64,000 nucleotides of DNA from Ligustrum vulgare (GCA_963555705.1 OY743170.1:13679096-13743095); one strand, 5' to 3'; numbered from the stretch's first letter, positions 36,608 through 48,995 are shown. Made by a program: numbers and translations. The notes: generated by a model not told the origin, from the sequence alone.

Positions 36608-36755
36608 AAAATGTAAACATAATAGCTAATAATCAGATTATTGTAATTAACCCGAAGGTTTATCAAATACATAACCAAACCAAAATGTAAACATAATAGC
36701 TAATAATCAGATTATTGTAATTAACCCGAAGGTTTATCAAATACATAACCAAACC
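36608..36755. repeat. 74-bp perfect tandem duplication
   Basis: AAAATGTAAACATAATAGCT through CATAACCAAACC occurs twice back to back (36608-36681, 36682-36755) with no visible difference, just downstream (minus strand) of the RRM-like exon. Confidence 0.95.
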
Positions 36756-36774
36756 ATCACTTTGGATTACATAC

Positions 36775-36849
36775 CTCGTCATTGAATTCAATGAAGGCAA
36801 AATGAATTATAAAGTTAGGTTTGCCACAAACACGACAATCAACAACCCT
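36775..36849 (-). pseudogene. exon fragment resembling a CID-type RRM protein
   Basis: A 25-codon open exon between a TGGTGCAG acceptor and a GAG|GTATGT donor. It reads RVVDCRVCGKPNFIIHFAFI then EFNDE. Plant CTC-interacting domain (CID8-13) RNA-binding proteins have GQVVDCRVCGDPxSVLRFAF followed by xEFxxEEGARAAL in RRM1 (family knowledge). The match covers the RNP2/RNP1-containing part only. No neighbouring exon of the same protein was recognised, so it is likely a captured or leftover exon. Confidence 0.6.
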
Positions 36850-38889
36850 CTGCACCAACAATGTGGATAAGATGTTTAGATCACAATGTTAAGTCAGCAT
36901 AAATACAATTCCACGCAGCAAGTATTTGGAAAAGACGTATATTAAGTATATAAGACAATCTTACAATCTTCATAATTATTTAATTCAATGCTGAAAAATA
37001 CACAAGAATTCAATCTTACAATCTTCTTAATCTCAAAAATGGAAAATGCAGCCAAATAATACTACAGTAAGGTACAAATGCACAAAAAACTCATTCATAT
37101 TAACTCGGCTTATATAACATACCACATAGCTTTAAAAGCATTAAGCATAGGAGACTTCGTACATAATTTCAATCGTTGAACAAACATCTGAAAATCAAAC
37201 CATATTCATAGGTGGACCATAAAATAACAATCGATAATTCAAACAAAGATCTCGGTAGTCTTGTGAGTGGTTGATAAACTGTAAAGGGTTTAAAAAATAA
37301 AAAAAATAAAGATGTGTAATTTCATATACCTCAATCAGTCAGTCATAAGAATACCTCTCATCTATTCGTTGATGTCAAATTATTATTCTGTATAGACTTG
37401 TGGGACATGGCTAGGACTCTGTAATCAAAATCAAAATGGGTAAAATTGATGGCCTTGACATTCAGTATATAACTCAAAATGAAAGTAATTTAGAACACTT
37501 AAATTAACACTTGCATATAAATTTAAAGAAATCATGTGAATTGAATTGACAAGTGATCTATATGTGATCATGTTTCCATTGTTCTAATGTTGGGCTTACT
37601 TAGGAAGCAAGAAAAATTGTCTCCATTTTAACAAGAAGGAAGTATTACTTTCAAAGTTTCAAACAAGTAAATTAACCAGCTTTGTATTTATTTTAATACA
37701 TTGGATTTTACTGTACGTGATTTATCATAATTAAGATTTCAATTGAGCAAAGTAGCCAAAAAACATATCAAGAAAAATCAATACAATTGATTAAACAAGT
37801 ATCAAGAACTTAATTTAAAAAAAAAAAAGACACAACAGAAAAGAAAATAAATGTCTCTGTTTTTTTACCGATATTACCTTTCAAATTCCAAAGGAACAAG
37901 TCTACTTATTCTATCGTCTTACGTCTATGTCAAAACTTGGAAGATCACATTTTGGGGATTTAGAGTGGATTGCTAACCAAAAGAAAAACTGTAAACCTAA
38001 CAGAACAAGAAACATAAGATTCGTGAAAAAAAGTGGCAAAAAAATGAAGCAAACATAGATACCTTTCGAGATAGACTTATTGGTAGCTTAGAACCCCGAT
38101 CGGCTTATACGCACCTCAACTAAAAATAGAAACAAATAAACAATCACAAAAATAGAAACCATATGCTGAAAATCATGGGAAAAGAAAAATAAAAAGTAAA
38201 AAATGCACCTTACTCTTGTCTCACTGCACATGAACTTAAACAACTACATTCCTCCATGGATAGCTACACTCTTGTCATAGATCATGGTAGAATTAGTACT
38301 ATGAATAAGTCCCAGACAATCATATTAACTATTTGATGCTACAATGCTATAACTTCAGAAAATATATGATATAAAGAGAACCATCCAAGGTTTCAAATTA
38401 TGGTGTATATGAACCCAAACTTTGAACTAAACGTCAAATATTTCCATTTTCATCAAATTCTAAATTGATAGAAATACAAAGGATCTTTGACAAAGAGTAA
38501 ACGGCATAGTTTTGATCAAATTCTAATTTGATAGAGATACAAAGGATCTAGTCGTTTCACCTTTCCTTATAAATTGAGTATCATTGTTTCCTGTATATTA
38601 AAAAATGAATTACGTTTAAAGAAGAATTAATATCACATCATACAAAAAATATGAAAGTAACAATAATAATCTATATATAACGAAAAACGACATGATGGAG
38701 ACCTTAAGCCTCTACTTTTACCTTGCATTTCAATCTCTTTGTCGATATCAACAAATTCAGTGGATGATCCTTCCTCTAAAAATAAAAGAACAAATAATTA
38801 TCAAATTAAGAGATAGGAAAATCGATTTATTTAACAAAAAAAAAAAATGATAAAAAAGGTTTTTTATTCGATATACTTGCAAAACTAAC

Positions 38890-39019
38890 CAAGGGAAGTA
38901 ACAGTACAACGCCTATGTTGAACACTCGTATCATTACATGTCTCCTGCTTTCTTTCTTTTTCAGCATATAATTCTCGTCGTCGTCGGTTCCGTGCTTCCC
39001 TTTTTTTAATATCGGACAT
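38890..39019 (-). other. exon-like ORF, basic N-terminus (MSDIKKREARNRRRRELYAE)
   Basis: Starts with ATG and runs 43 codons to a CTTG|GTTAG donor. A second possible exon follows at about 38762-38722 (EEGSSTEFVDIDKEIEMQG, donor GTAAAAG). The Arg/Lys-rich start is reminiscent of the N-termini of plant Helitron helicase-like proteins, but it is low complexity and this is not a firm identification. Confidence 0.35.
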
Positions 39020-39428
39020 ATCGATCACTAAAAACCTTCATTTTACCGTTAATTAGTTATCAATAGGAAAAGGGAAAAAAGATAAATAAAACACAAATAA
39101 ATCAAATATGTGTAAGTATCAATAGAAAAAGGAAAAAGAATAAAACACAAACAAATCTAATAGTTGTAAGTAGGTAAGAAAAAAAGCATCAACAATAATA
39201 ATAAAAGGTAGTATTAAAAAAATTTCAAATTCACAAGTTGGTCCAAATAAAAATATAATTATCAGAAATCATTATGATAGTAGATTCTAGATAAGTTTAC
39301 GTAATAAAATAGAAACGTTATTTAAAAAAATGCTAGAAACAAAGAAAATAAAAAAAGACTATTTAGAACTTATATTAGTTAATACACCTCTAATATATCT
39401 ACATGCAAAACCTCACAAGGTAAAAATA

Positions 39429-39722
39429 TATAGCTAGCTTTGAGAAATATGATGAAGTTCATTGAAAGATCTCGAACATTACCAATGAGGAACTACACAT
39501 TGCGTATTCCGTAAGTTCAGTGGTGCCAGAGATCATCCAACAAACCTCATAAAGTTGAAGGTTTGATTCCATAAGAACGCTCCAAGTCAACTGGGACAAA
39601 AACTCCTTCACAAGGTAACAATTCGTGTGTCAACTTGCTCTATAGGTACCAAAGATCATCCAATAAACCTCATAATGTTGAATGTTCGACTCAAAAGCAA
39701 TTTTTTAACAAGTATTTGGTAA
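39429..39722. repeat. 294-bp direct repeat, right copy
   Basis: Near-identical partner of 33441-33734, same orientation, 5.99 kb apart (start to start). The ends do not carry TG/CA and no flanking duplication was found. Confidence 0.92.
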
Positions 39723-40540
39723 ACAAAATAAACTGGCGTATAAATCTGTTTATAAACTATACAATTCTCAAATCACTTTTAACCACATATTTTCTCTTCA
39801 ATTTTTAACCACTATTTTTTATCTTAAAAATAGCTTTTGACTCTTTCAAAAGTTCTGACAAAGGGATACTAGTATGCTTGAAATTGTTTATATATTTAAA
39901 TATATAAATTCAATTTTATATAGACAAAAATGAATGACTAAGGCCCCGTTCTCTTTACCGTTTTTCAACCGTTTTCCATTTTCTGTCTCCGAAAACGCGG
40001 AAAACGTGTTCTGGTATGGCGTTTTCGAAAAAAAATTTTAGAAAATATTTTCCAAATTTACAAAGGAACTGGAAAACGTGGATATCTCGTTTTCCACGTT
40101 TTCCTTGTAAATTTGGGAAAAACTGAAAACGCTTCCACATAAAAAAAAATATAAATAAATAAATAAAACAAAACAAAACAACCGAAAACAGACGCTGCAT
40201 CCATCTCTCCCTCAAGCTGCGTTCTCTCTGTCTACCTCACTCGAAGCCGACAGCCATCGTCCACCGCCCCCAACTGTCGCCCGCCACCACCGGCAACGGT
40301 AAGCATATTGTTTTTCTGATTTGTTTCTTCAATAGATTGAGGAAATAGATTTTTGATTGAGCCAACAAACAAAGGAAAAAAAACGATAGTCACACCTCAC
40401 CCCATTATCACTACCACAGACAACGGATTTAGCACCATGTTTACCATATTTCTCTATAGGTGTCACTAATTTTGAACAATATTGCTCAACTGTGCTCAGC
40501 TGGAAGAAGCCCTCTTTTGGGCTACTGTTTCGGTTTTTGC

Positions 40541-40557
40541 CCTCCCCCCCCCCCCCT
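40541..40557. repeat. poly-C run
   Basis: About 17 C in the leader of the Harbinger element. Confidence 0.9.
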
Positions 40558-41712
40558 TCGATTTGGATTAATTTTCTCAATGTAAATATATGAAATATTG
40601 TGTATTTTGGGCCCCGGATCAATTTTTTTTTTTCTCAAGTTAGATATATGAATTGTTATGGAGATTGTAACTTAGTTAATTAATTGTTGGCATTGTGGAA
40701 GAGAGGTCATTACTGCACTAGCCATTTTTCTTAGCTTAGATGTTGATCAAAGAATAAAATTTACTTTAATTTGTTACTTAATTTTGTTTTAGCTATTTTG
40801 TTAAAAAATCCTATAGTGATGGGAAGTCTATATGAATGTGGGATTGGTTAAAATTCTTACCTAATCCATAGACTTAGAGCAAGGGAAAGGCAGGCTGTGC
40901 AACAAGAGTTTTTAGTTTTAATTGGGACATTCTTTATCATAAGTTGGGGTGAGTTTCATTAGTTATGGTAAAATCTCTCTTCCTATTTTCTAAGTATCCT
41001 AATATTTCAAATGTGCAGTGTGACACATCTACATTTCTTTTACTTCCCTTCTCGATTAAGTATTTTTGTGAACTTATCAACTAGTTATCTTATTCACTTT
41101 TGTTTAATTTTGGCAGTTAAGTTATTTGATAATAGTTATTAAAATTGTTTTTGCAATGTGATTTGGGAATAACACTTAGTGTGTTATTGTGGCTGTCCAT
41201 GATGATATTATTTGCTAATAATTGTCTTTAATTTCGTTCTCTGTTTGGTTTGACTGCTGGTACTATAATTTGTTTCATAGACACCCCTCTTTGACGTAAA
41301 GAGGTTACTTCTTCTATTAGGTACACTTTGATTATTGAATAATATTACAAGATTCCCACTAAATTTCCTTGTACACTTCAGTTAAATGATGAAGTCTTCA
41401 AAGTGTATATTGGCGTAGATGCAATTAATTTAATATGTGTTTCTTTACTGTGATTTTTGGCTTATTCCCATATTTTGTTAATTTATTTAGAGGGTAATAT
41501 TAAACCATATTTTGGTTATTTAATACAATTTGAATATTCCTCTAAATATATCAATCCTCTTTTAGACTAGTAAACTAATAATATCATGGTTCAAAGGTTC
41601 TTTTTAAGGGGATTAGCGCATGTTATCAAGTCTTAACTATTTTTGAAACAATGAATACTAGTATGAATCAATATAAAGTTTCAACTGAAGTTAAACCTTC
41701 TTTATAGACAAT

Positions 41713-42766
41713 ATGGGCGGTCAAAGAAATGCTAGGGAAACCACTATGACGTGGACTAATAAAAAAGAGACTGCATTTATCCAAATATGCTACGATTATG
41801 TGAAAACTGGTAAATTACAGTGTTCAACATTTAAGGAAGAGCGTTGGGGGAAGATTAGTGAAGATTTGAAATGCGTCATAAATGAGGACTGTGACATTGC
41901 TCAATTAAAGGGTAAATGGATCCATCTGCGCAGCCTTCATCGGTCATTTTCTAAACTTATTAAGCATACATGAGTCACATGGGATTCAGATACATGCATA
42001 GTAAGTGCTCCGGAAGAAGTTTGACAAGCATTTTTTGCGGTAAATTTTCCTTCGCATAATATAATTTTTATCATTTACCTTTATTGTTTATCAATTTATA
42101 TTATTTCTTTTTTAATATGTACATATTATTTCATGTTACTTCTTCCTAATATGTACATATTATTTCATGTATCTGTCTTTCTTAATGCAGAAAAATGCAA
42201 AGATTTACAAGAAATTCAAGAAAGATAGATGCCCACATTATGAGATGCTTGGAGAACTCTTTGGTGGAACCACGGCGACTGGAGGGTTAGGCACCCCCTC
42301 AACTCAGCTTCCACCCTTTTCAAATGATGAACGACGGATTGAGGACGATTTTCTAACAAAGGGCGTTCATGTACGGGTACATAATGTCGATAAATCGAAG
42401 ATTGAAAAGCCTACCCGTCGTCGTAAAACACCTAAGATCAGTAAGTCAGAGAAGATAGATGAGGCCCTAGCGCGTTGGGAGTCCACTATGAATAAAAGAG
42501 AGGAGGAAAGTGAACTTCGACAAACTTACTTGAAGGAGAAGATTGTAAAAATGCAAGGGAAATCATCTCTCGGTACCAGTGGGAGTGAAGCAACTAGCCA
42601 AGACCCTTTTACGCAAGCGAAGTGCATGGCCATATTAAACTGTATGGAAGCATTGACTGATGAGATATTCGCTAACGCTATGAAAGCACTTAGAGATCCA
42701 GAATTTAGGGTGCAATTTGTGTTGATGCCTGAGAGTAGGAGGATGAATGTTTTGAAATTCCTTTAA
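41713..42766 (+). pseudogene. Harbinger ORF1, Myb/SANT-like DNA-binding protein
   Basis: Two exons: 41713-42039 (donor GCG|GTAAAT) and 42191-42766 (acceptor CTTAATGCAG), phase 0, about 300 codons. Exon 1 has the Myb/SANT-like pattern (MTWTNKKETAFIQICYDYVK, KEERWGKISEDLK, QLKGKWIHLRSLHRSFSKLI). Exon 2 starts with KKFKKDRCPHYEMLGELFGG, then has a KPTRRRKTPK basic stretch and the C-terminal AMKALRDPEFRVQF block. In Harbinger elements this protein helps the transposase enter the nucleus and bind ends (family knowledge). Two in-frame TGA codons near the end of exon 1 (after LIKHT and after APEEV) inactivate it. The second replaces an expected Trp. Otherwise the frame is whole, implying recent decay. 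Confidence 0.88.
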
Positions 42767-42842
42767 GTGATTTCCTATCGTGTAGCTTTATTTGACCATG
42801 TTGCTTTATTTGTACTTGTTCTATGGATGATGTTTGTTTGAT

Positions 42843-43045
42843 GTTGTATTGTACTATGGATTGCATAATTGTGTTGATGTTCTGTATTATCAGTATGTTG
42901 AGACTAGATGTAGATTTGTCAAGGTTTCTATGTATGAACTTGTTGTATTATACTATCGATTGCATAATTGTGTTGATGTTCTGTATTATCAGTACATTGT
43001 GACTAGATGTGGATTTGGCAAGGTTTCTATATATGAACTTGTCGT
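42843..43045. repeat. about 100-bp tandem duplication between the two Harbinger genes
   Basis: GATTGCATAATTGTGTTGAT followed by GTTCTGTATTATCAGTA.. and AAGGTTTCTATGTATGAACT occurs twice in succession with a few differences; it yields a spurious repetitive ORF. Confidence 0.85.
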
Positions 43046-43137
43046 GTTGTGGTCTTTGCGACATGTAGTGGGGATATTAACAACGTTGCAATTTTACACG
43101 TTGGACTAAATCTTAGTGATATGTATTTGCGCAGGAA

Positions 43138-44401
43138 ATGTCTTCTTCAGGTCAAATTTCACCAGATGAATCAAGTGACGAAGATCTGTTCCTCATAGAT
43201 GACGAACCTGATGCATCCGTAGATATGATGGGATTGCAGATTGTACAATCTGCATATGAAGGGATCTGTAGGACGCCACGAAGAACTTCATTGCTTACTT
43301 GAAGGATGTATATATATGAGGTATTAAATGGACATCCAGATGTGTGTCATGATAATTTTCGCATACAGAAACATGTATTTGAGAACTTTTGTAGCACTTT
43401 GAAAGAAAAAAGTTTATTGAGAGATGGAAAAAAAAGTTAGCGTCGAGGAAGGGGTCGCAATGTTTTTGATGATTGTTGGGCACAGTACACGGTATAGAAT
43501 TATAGGTGACAGATTCCAACATGGAAATCACACAATACACAAATGGTTTAAGAAAGTCCTACGTGCTGTTCGTGAGTTAGGCATTGAGCTAATACGCCGA
43601 ACGAATCGAGGTGTTGTACATGAGCGTATCTTGCAGAGATACCGGTACTTCAAGGATTGTATTGGTGCAATTGATGGAACACATGTGGCAGCTTGGGCGC
43701 CAGCTTCGAGACAAACAGCTTTTCGAGGAAGAAAAACAACTGTAGCACAAAATGTAATGGTAGTCTGTGATTTTGATATGAAGGTCACATATGTGCATGC
43801 TGGATGGGAAGGGTCGGCCAATGATTTTCGGGTATTCATTGACGCTGTTACTACCGGCGCAAACGGATTTCCAATGCCATGTGGAGGTATATTGCATTAT
43901 TTTTTTAATTTTCGAGTAAAACTCCGTTGACACATAAGTTTAGACTATGTTATTTTATGCGCAGATGAATTTTACTTGGTTGATGCTGGATATCCAAACA
44001 TACCCGGGTTTCTTGCCCCTTATCGAGGACGTCGATATCATCTACGTGATTGCGTAAGAGGAGGAGGACTGCGTGGAAATGAAGAGTTGTTCAATTACAG
44101 ACATTCCTCATGCCGCAATGTGATCAAGCAATGCATTGGAGTTATAAAGGCCAGATTTTTTATTTTGAAGTTTATCAGTAATTTTTCTCTTATTAGGCAA
44201 AGACACATACCTACTGCGTACTGCACAATACATAACTTCATTCTCAAAGAGCACGCATTGGATAAGTTGTTTACAGAATATTTTCAAGAAAATATGATAT
44301 TTGATGAAGAACCGGAATCATCTGATGATTGTGAACCCATTCAATTTGATTCCAACCAGACGGCTCATATGACACAAGTGCGAGAACAAATTGCTACCTA
44401 A
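43138..44401 (+). pseudogene. Harbinger DDE transposase
   Basis: Exon 1 runs 43138-43886 and exon 2 43965-44401; a 78-bp intron (GTATAT..GCGCAG) splits an Asp codon. Conserved blocks: VLNGHPDVCHDNFRIQKHVF, VEEGVAMFLMIVGHSTRYRI, DCIGAIDGTHVAAW (first Asp), GWEGSANDFRVF (second Asp), FYLVDAGYPNIPGFLAPYRG and RHIPTAYCTIHNFI. Lesions: a TGA near 43300 (after RTSLLT); a one-base insertion in the A run at about 43427-43434 that shifts frame; and the catalytic-Glu block, expected as NVIERxFGVLKARF, reads NVIKQCIGVIKARF, so Glu is Lys. The protein cannot be active. The family role is cut-and-paste transposition by a DDE nuclease (PF13359 type). Confidence 0.9.
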
Positions 44402-44926
44402 ATGTGGAACGATTACTCTAGAAGGGTAACATGAATTTTTAAACTTTTTGGCAGCAACAAATTGTGTGATTGGGGCTAATCTATTTATTTTTGTTGTTCC
44501 AAACTCAAATATGGCTGCTATATTTCAGTTATATTGTGTTTATCATATATGTATGAATGTTGAATGCATATATATATTCACCAGAAATATAATTACAACT
44601 ACACAAAGTGTGTGTTTGATATTATTTTAAAATATTTTTTTTAAAAATTAATAGTAATTTTTAGGAGAATGGATAATTCATATTTGGTTGAAAAGTCAAA
44701 TATTGTGGATTTAACTTTTAATGAGAATCAAAAAGGACAAAATAGTTTTCTGCAAAAAACTCAAACAGAACGTGTTTTCCAACTTTTCATTTTCGAAAAC
44801 AATTTTCAGAAATAACAAATCAAACGCATTTTCAGCAATTTTGAAAACATTCTCAAAAAACGGAAACTGAAAAACATTTTCGAAAATGAAAACAAAAAAT
44901 GGAAACATAAAGAGAACGAGCCCTAA

Positions 44927-46560
44927 GTGAGTATTACTTATAATTTGTTGATATGTATAGATAAAGATAATATAAGTCCCTCTTTGATGGCTGGTTGTTC
45001 ACTCTATTTTGCAAAGCAAAATATAACCGTAAGTGTAAAAATCATGAAAAGTAATAAGGTGGACAAACGAGCCCGGATTATTGTCCTACGAAGATTGCTA
45101 TTAAGTATCGAGATTATTAGTTCGTATCCTTATTTGAACAATGAAAGATTTTTGTGTTTTAAACTAAAACTAAAAAAATTAACTAAGTAAATGAATTGCA
45201 AAATTGTTTTGTTTTTTAAAAACGATTGTAAAGTAGTTGAGATTCACGATTTCACCTAACCAATTATATTAACTAAAATTCTTTTTTTATTTCCTAAATA
45301 TGCATTCGGTCAAATTCACTAATGTATATTGAAATTCCTCTCTCGAGTTTAAATCAATTTTATCTAAATAAGTCAACAATGTATCTCTGCAGAGGGTCCG
45401 AATATTCTTTATCTAGATGCATAGAATTCAACAATTCACATAGGACCGTGATAATAACAAAAATATATCTCTATCTCTTGTTCAATTAATATATTTATTA
45501 CCTTGATCCAAGTTATTAACTCACCTCTCGAATTATGAAAATAACTCATTAAATCATGAATTAGTGGTCCATTAACTCATGCATTAAACACAATAATAAA
45601 TCAATATATAAAACGAGCCATTAAAACAACGAAATATGAGATTAAAGTAATTAAGCTAGCTACATCGTTCATCCCAACACGAAATTTAGTTACACATTAT
45701 GTTTAAACAACAAAAATAATAAATAATAGTGTTAATTGAAAATAACATAAGAAAATGAAAAGCTTGCACCATGTATCGATTTTTCACGTGATCTTCAACT
45801 TTTGTCCCTTTACCATGCTTGATCTCCCAGGAATCCAATGATAAAATTTTAGTTTTGGCTTGTTCTTAGGTGAGGCAAATGTTTGGAACTCGTGGCTCAT
45901 ATGTTGTATATATAGGTTTTGTAAAAACCTATTGAAAGAAGGAGAAAATATGAAAATCGCGCAAAAGCCTAGAATTATGACCTAGCTGAAAACTTATGCG
46001 GGCTCGCAGGCAAAGTATTTTGATTCTGATCATTCTGCAAGAAATCGTGCGGGCTTGCAGTACAAAATCACGAGGCCGCACATTTATAACATTTAGAGCA
46101 ATTTTCAAGTTTGAAATTCGTTTAAGTAGCCATTGACTTTTATTTGCACCTTAAACCCTCCACTTTCAATTAAAGCATTTTGGTCCCCCAAACTTCTAAA
46201 TCTTCTCAATTGGCTTGTTTCAACTCTCAACCTTTTCAATTAGGTTCTTCAATTCTTGATTTATTCTCTTTAGCACAATGCATGTTTTCCGGTTGACATC
46301 ATTAACTTCTCAATTGTCCAATTTAGCTCCAAATGTCGTCCAATTTAGCTCCAAATGTCCAATTTTGCATTATTTCTATCAATTCTTTCATTCTCATGAT
46401 TTTGAGATATTTTCTGCAATGTAAACAAATAAATACAAATAAAGAAGTATTTATTCTAAAACGACAATATGATATTCTAATTTTGACATATAAATAATTG
46501 TATAAAATGCATTTATCACTGGTATAAAATGAAATTGATGGAAAATGATGTTTTAAGAGC
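44927..46560. other. intergenic; possible minus-strand LTR remnant
   Basis: 45650-46330 has LTR-like character: a minus-strand CTATATATACAAC TATA-like site at about 45905-45920, GTGCGGGCTTGCAG-type U3 motifs, and pyrimidine-rich tails. No TG/CA ends or target duplication were located. No gene was seen. Confidence 0.3.
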
Positions 46561-46574
46561 TTGTTTGTGCCTTT

Positions 46575-47130
46575 TTTCAGATTTTTCCTCAAATTCATTT
46601 TCAACCACACATTTCTATGAGATCCATCACTTTTCAATCACATTTTTTTTTTTTTTTCAAAAACTCAAAATTTTCCCCAAAACTACCTACTTAAATAGGC
46701 TCTAAATAGTAATTTTCTTGTATATGTGTGGTTAAAAAGGTGTAAAAAAATTTTGAACTTACGTTAGAACATTTTATTATATGAATGCATTGTTGAAAAT
46801 GAACATAGGAAATAATAGTTTTTTTTAAAGAGAGTCAAACTCAATATTTATAGGTAAAAGTTTTTTACTTATAAATAAAGAATGTGATTTTTTTATGTAA
46901 AATATGTGATTAAAAAATAATTAAAAAAAAATATGTATAATTAAAAAGTGATATAAAAAGATTTATTATTTAAAAAAAAATGTTTACAATAATGCCTGCA
47001 TTCAGTAAAGTGGAATATTCCAAATGTTATAATCAACACGTTTTTCAAATTACTTTTAAGAATATATATTTTTCAAATCACCTTTTTTAATCACAAATTT
47101 TATATAGAAAATATAAATAACACCCGATAA
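46575..47130. mobile_element. cluster of AACCACACA-family MITE fragments
   Basis: TTTTCAACCACACATTTCTA at 46596, its complement TGTGTGGTTAAAAAGG near 46725, and further forms near 46905 and 47060-47105 (CACCTTTTTTAATCACAAAT). Several insertions or one rearranged block; boundaries are not resolvable by eye. Confidence 0.4.
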
Positions 47131-47741
47131 AAGTCTTATAATACTTGTAGACAGATGCAAAATTACCAAACGAAGCGTTTACAAAGACACAGACTCACTT
47201 ATGATCGTGGCAGTTACTCAACTTTGACTCAACTATATAATCATTTAAGATTGATGATGACAAAATCTGGAAATATTTTTGACTGCCCCGCAAATGCAGC
47301 TACCGAAGTTGACTACTAGACAAATCATATGAACCTATAATTAAGGAATCTTTTGGCCGATGGATGAGCTGAGCTGACCCTTGTTTGAGCATATTGTGAT
47401 GGAAAAATGAGTTTTAGAAAAAAAAAAAAAAGTGTAACCTACACTCTGAGGGTTCGAATTGATCATATTTTGAGCCATTGATTCGAGTGATAAATTACAG
47501 GATGTGTTTCTCAGAAGTCAGGGTTGACGGTACTGAAGGACTCCACGAGTGGTGGTAACTCCCGCTTGCCTCAAGGCCAAATCCATTTTCAGGATTCGAA
47601 CTCTGCACTCGATTGTCCTGAGCCTGTTATCAGCCTTCCCCTTGCTATTGGAAGATATGTGCTGAGGGCAAAAAATGAGTTTTAGAGCTATTTGGTCGAT
47701 GGTTTAAAAATCTTTAAAAAATTAAAAATTGTAACCTTGAT
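47131..47741. other. intergenic, nothing firm
   Basis: 47440-47660 is GC-richer (GGACTCCACGAGTGGTGGTA, GGATTCGAACTCTGCACTCG) and could be an old retroposed sequence; I cannot assign it. Confidence 0.3.
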
Positions 47742-47744
47742 TAA

Positions 47745-48995
47745 AGGAGGTATCCCCAACATGGAATTTTAAACTTCATAACATTCCACATATCCTCAAT
47801 TTGAAATTTTATAAAATCTGTCAAAATCCAAGGTCATCAATATGGATTTCTATTAATTTCATAAGATTCTGGTGTCCTAAAAATTCTATAGATTTCAGTG
47901 GATTTCTAATATGAATGGAATTGTAATGATTTTGATGGATTTTAAACCATAAATATGAAGGCAAAATTCCTTAACATACCCGACAATGATCCCTGGATTT
48001 CCAATTTCACGACCCCTAAAAATTCCAAGTCCTCCATTTTCCCAATAAAAATAGAAAATAATAAAATAGAAAACAAAACACAACATGATTCTTATTATTA
48101 TTTTTTAATAAATGAAGGTGCTGGTCTGTGATCCTTATTAATTTGATAGTCATAATCTCCACAAATCTAGAAGGTAATAACTGTATGTACTGAAGGAAAA
48201 AGAAATGCCTTATTCATCCACTTTTGATATCTAAAATTTTGCCAATTTGTTTGTGATAATCTATAAACGTTTTATATAATTGAAAATTTGAGTTTAATTA
48301 TTTAAATGCAATTGATTGTTTTAATTGATTATTTGTATAAGAAAATACTTCTTGTTTTAAACGAAAGTATTGAGTCTTTTTTTTTATAATAAAATTAGAT
48401 AATAAGGTTATATATATATATATATATATATATTTTAATGGTTCAAATATTCTTGCTTCTTTTTTATTTTTTTGATGATTAAGATCCTTTTTGGTAATGT
48501 GAAATTTTTTTATTTTTGTGATTTTTTATTTTTTATTTTTGATGGATGTGTGGTTTAAAAATATTTGAAAATTCAAAAACTGTTGGCTTGACTAAAAATT
48601 GATAGTTGAGATTGAGTTTGAAAAGTTATGGTGAAAATCTTTGCTTTATCAAAAAAACTACAAGTAAGAAATTATGTAATTTTTTTATTTTTTATTTTTT
48701 TTTTGTGTCTCAAGTTCACATTCAACTTGTACAACAAAAAATAATAAATAAAGAAAGAAATTACCTGAAAAGAGGTAAAAGTGGATGAAATTCTAAAACT
48801 CATTATTTTCATATTGATGACAGGTTCAACAAATTCTACTAAAAATATATTGAAAAATTGAAATCTATTAAAATTCATGGAATAAAATTCCATTAGAATC
48901 TGAGAGATTTTATAGAATTCTATTAAAATCTATAAAATCTATTAGAATTCATGAATCTAAAAAACTCAACTAAATTTCATGTTGGGGACACCCCT
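47745..48995. mobile_element. PIF-type non-autonomous element, 1251 bp, with long terminal inverted repeats
   Basis: The left end AGGAGGTATCCCCAACATGG and the right end CATGTTGGGGACACCCCT are inverted over about 25 bp. TAA at 47742-47744 and 48996-48998 is a 3-bp duplication. Subterminal parts repeat ATTCTATAGATTT-like and AGAATTCATGAATC-like motifs. The interior is AT-rich and contains an (AT)n run at 48411-48431; no transposase was seen. Confidence 0.7.

Larger units (their letters stand above)
33735..39428 (-). other. 5.7-kb segment with captured or decayed exon-like pieces
   Basis: AT-rich DNA in which several minus-strand islands read like exons with AG/GT borders. Besides those listed separately: 33848-33780 (MLLQVEERVQTKDGHQIHVV), 34055-33965 (EEFQIELGDEILESFELCRI, KPYNLGNW, then a GTAAAT donor), 35866-35724 (EIFNVLKSEMMSCKYRIIPS, then VNSILEALNEFEEI and a stop), 36296-36226 (ALFESARIDLIKYIFLGVNL) and 37190-37130 (MFVQRLKLCTKSPMLNAFKA). 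I do not recognise these proteins. No continuous gene can be assembled by eye. Confidence 0.45.
39942..44923 (+). mobile_element. PIF/Harbinger transposon, full-length (4982 bp), mutated
   Basis: Termini GGCCCCGTTCTCTTTACCG and CATAAAGAGAACGAGCCC form an inverted repeat (GGsCyCGTTCTCTTTA). TAA at 39939-39941 and 44924-44926 is the 3-bp TWA target duplication typical of PIF/Harbinger. Subterminal regions are rich in GGAAAACG/CGTTTTCC motifs. Two genes are carried on the plus strand: a Myb/SANT-like ORF1 and a DDE transposase. Both have lesions. A long leader (about 1.75 kb) precedes ORF1. Confidence 0.93.

Noticed and set aside
33441..39722. Interpretation of the 294-bp direct repeats as classic LTRs
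   Set aside because: No TG/CA ends, no primer binding site or polypurine tract, no 5-bp duplication and no retroelement genes between them; kept only as an open finding.
42834..43109. 91-codon ORF with internal repeats between the Harbinger genes
   Set aside because: It is a tandem DNA duplication in the intergenic part of the transposon; the protein has no motif.
44711..44908. Phe-rich ORF (also 9757-10062 and 39955-40215)
   Set aside because: Antisense or chance reading of Harbinger subterminal CGTTTTCC/GGAAAACG repeats.
45650..46330. Definite solo LTR on the minus strand
   Set aside because: Only TATA-like and U3-like character; ends and target duplication could not be located, so reported only as a low-confidence region.
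46323..46637. 104-codon minus-strand ORF
   Set aside because: Overlaps repetitive LTR-like and MITE sequence; no recognisable domain.
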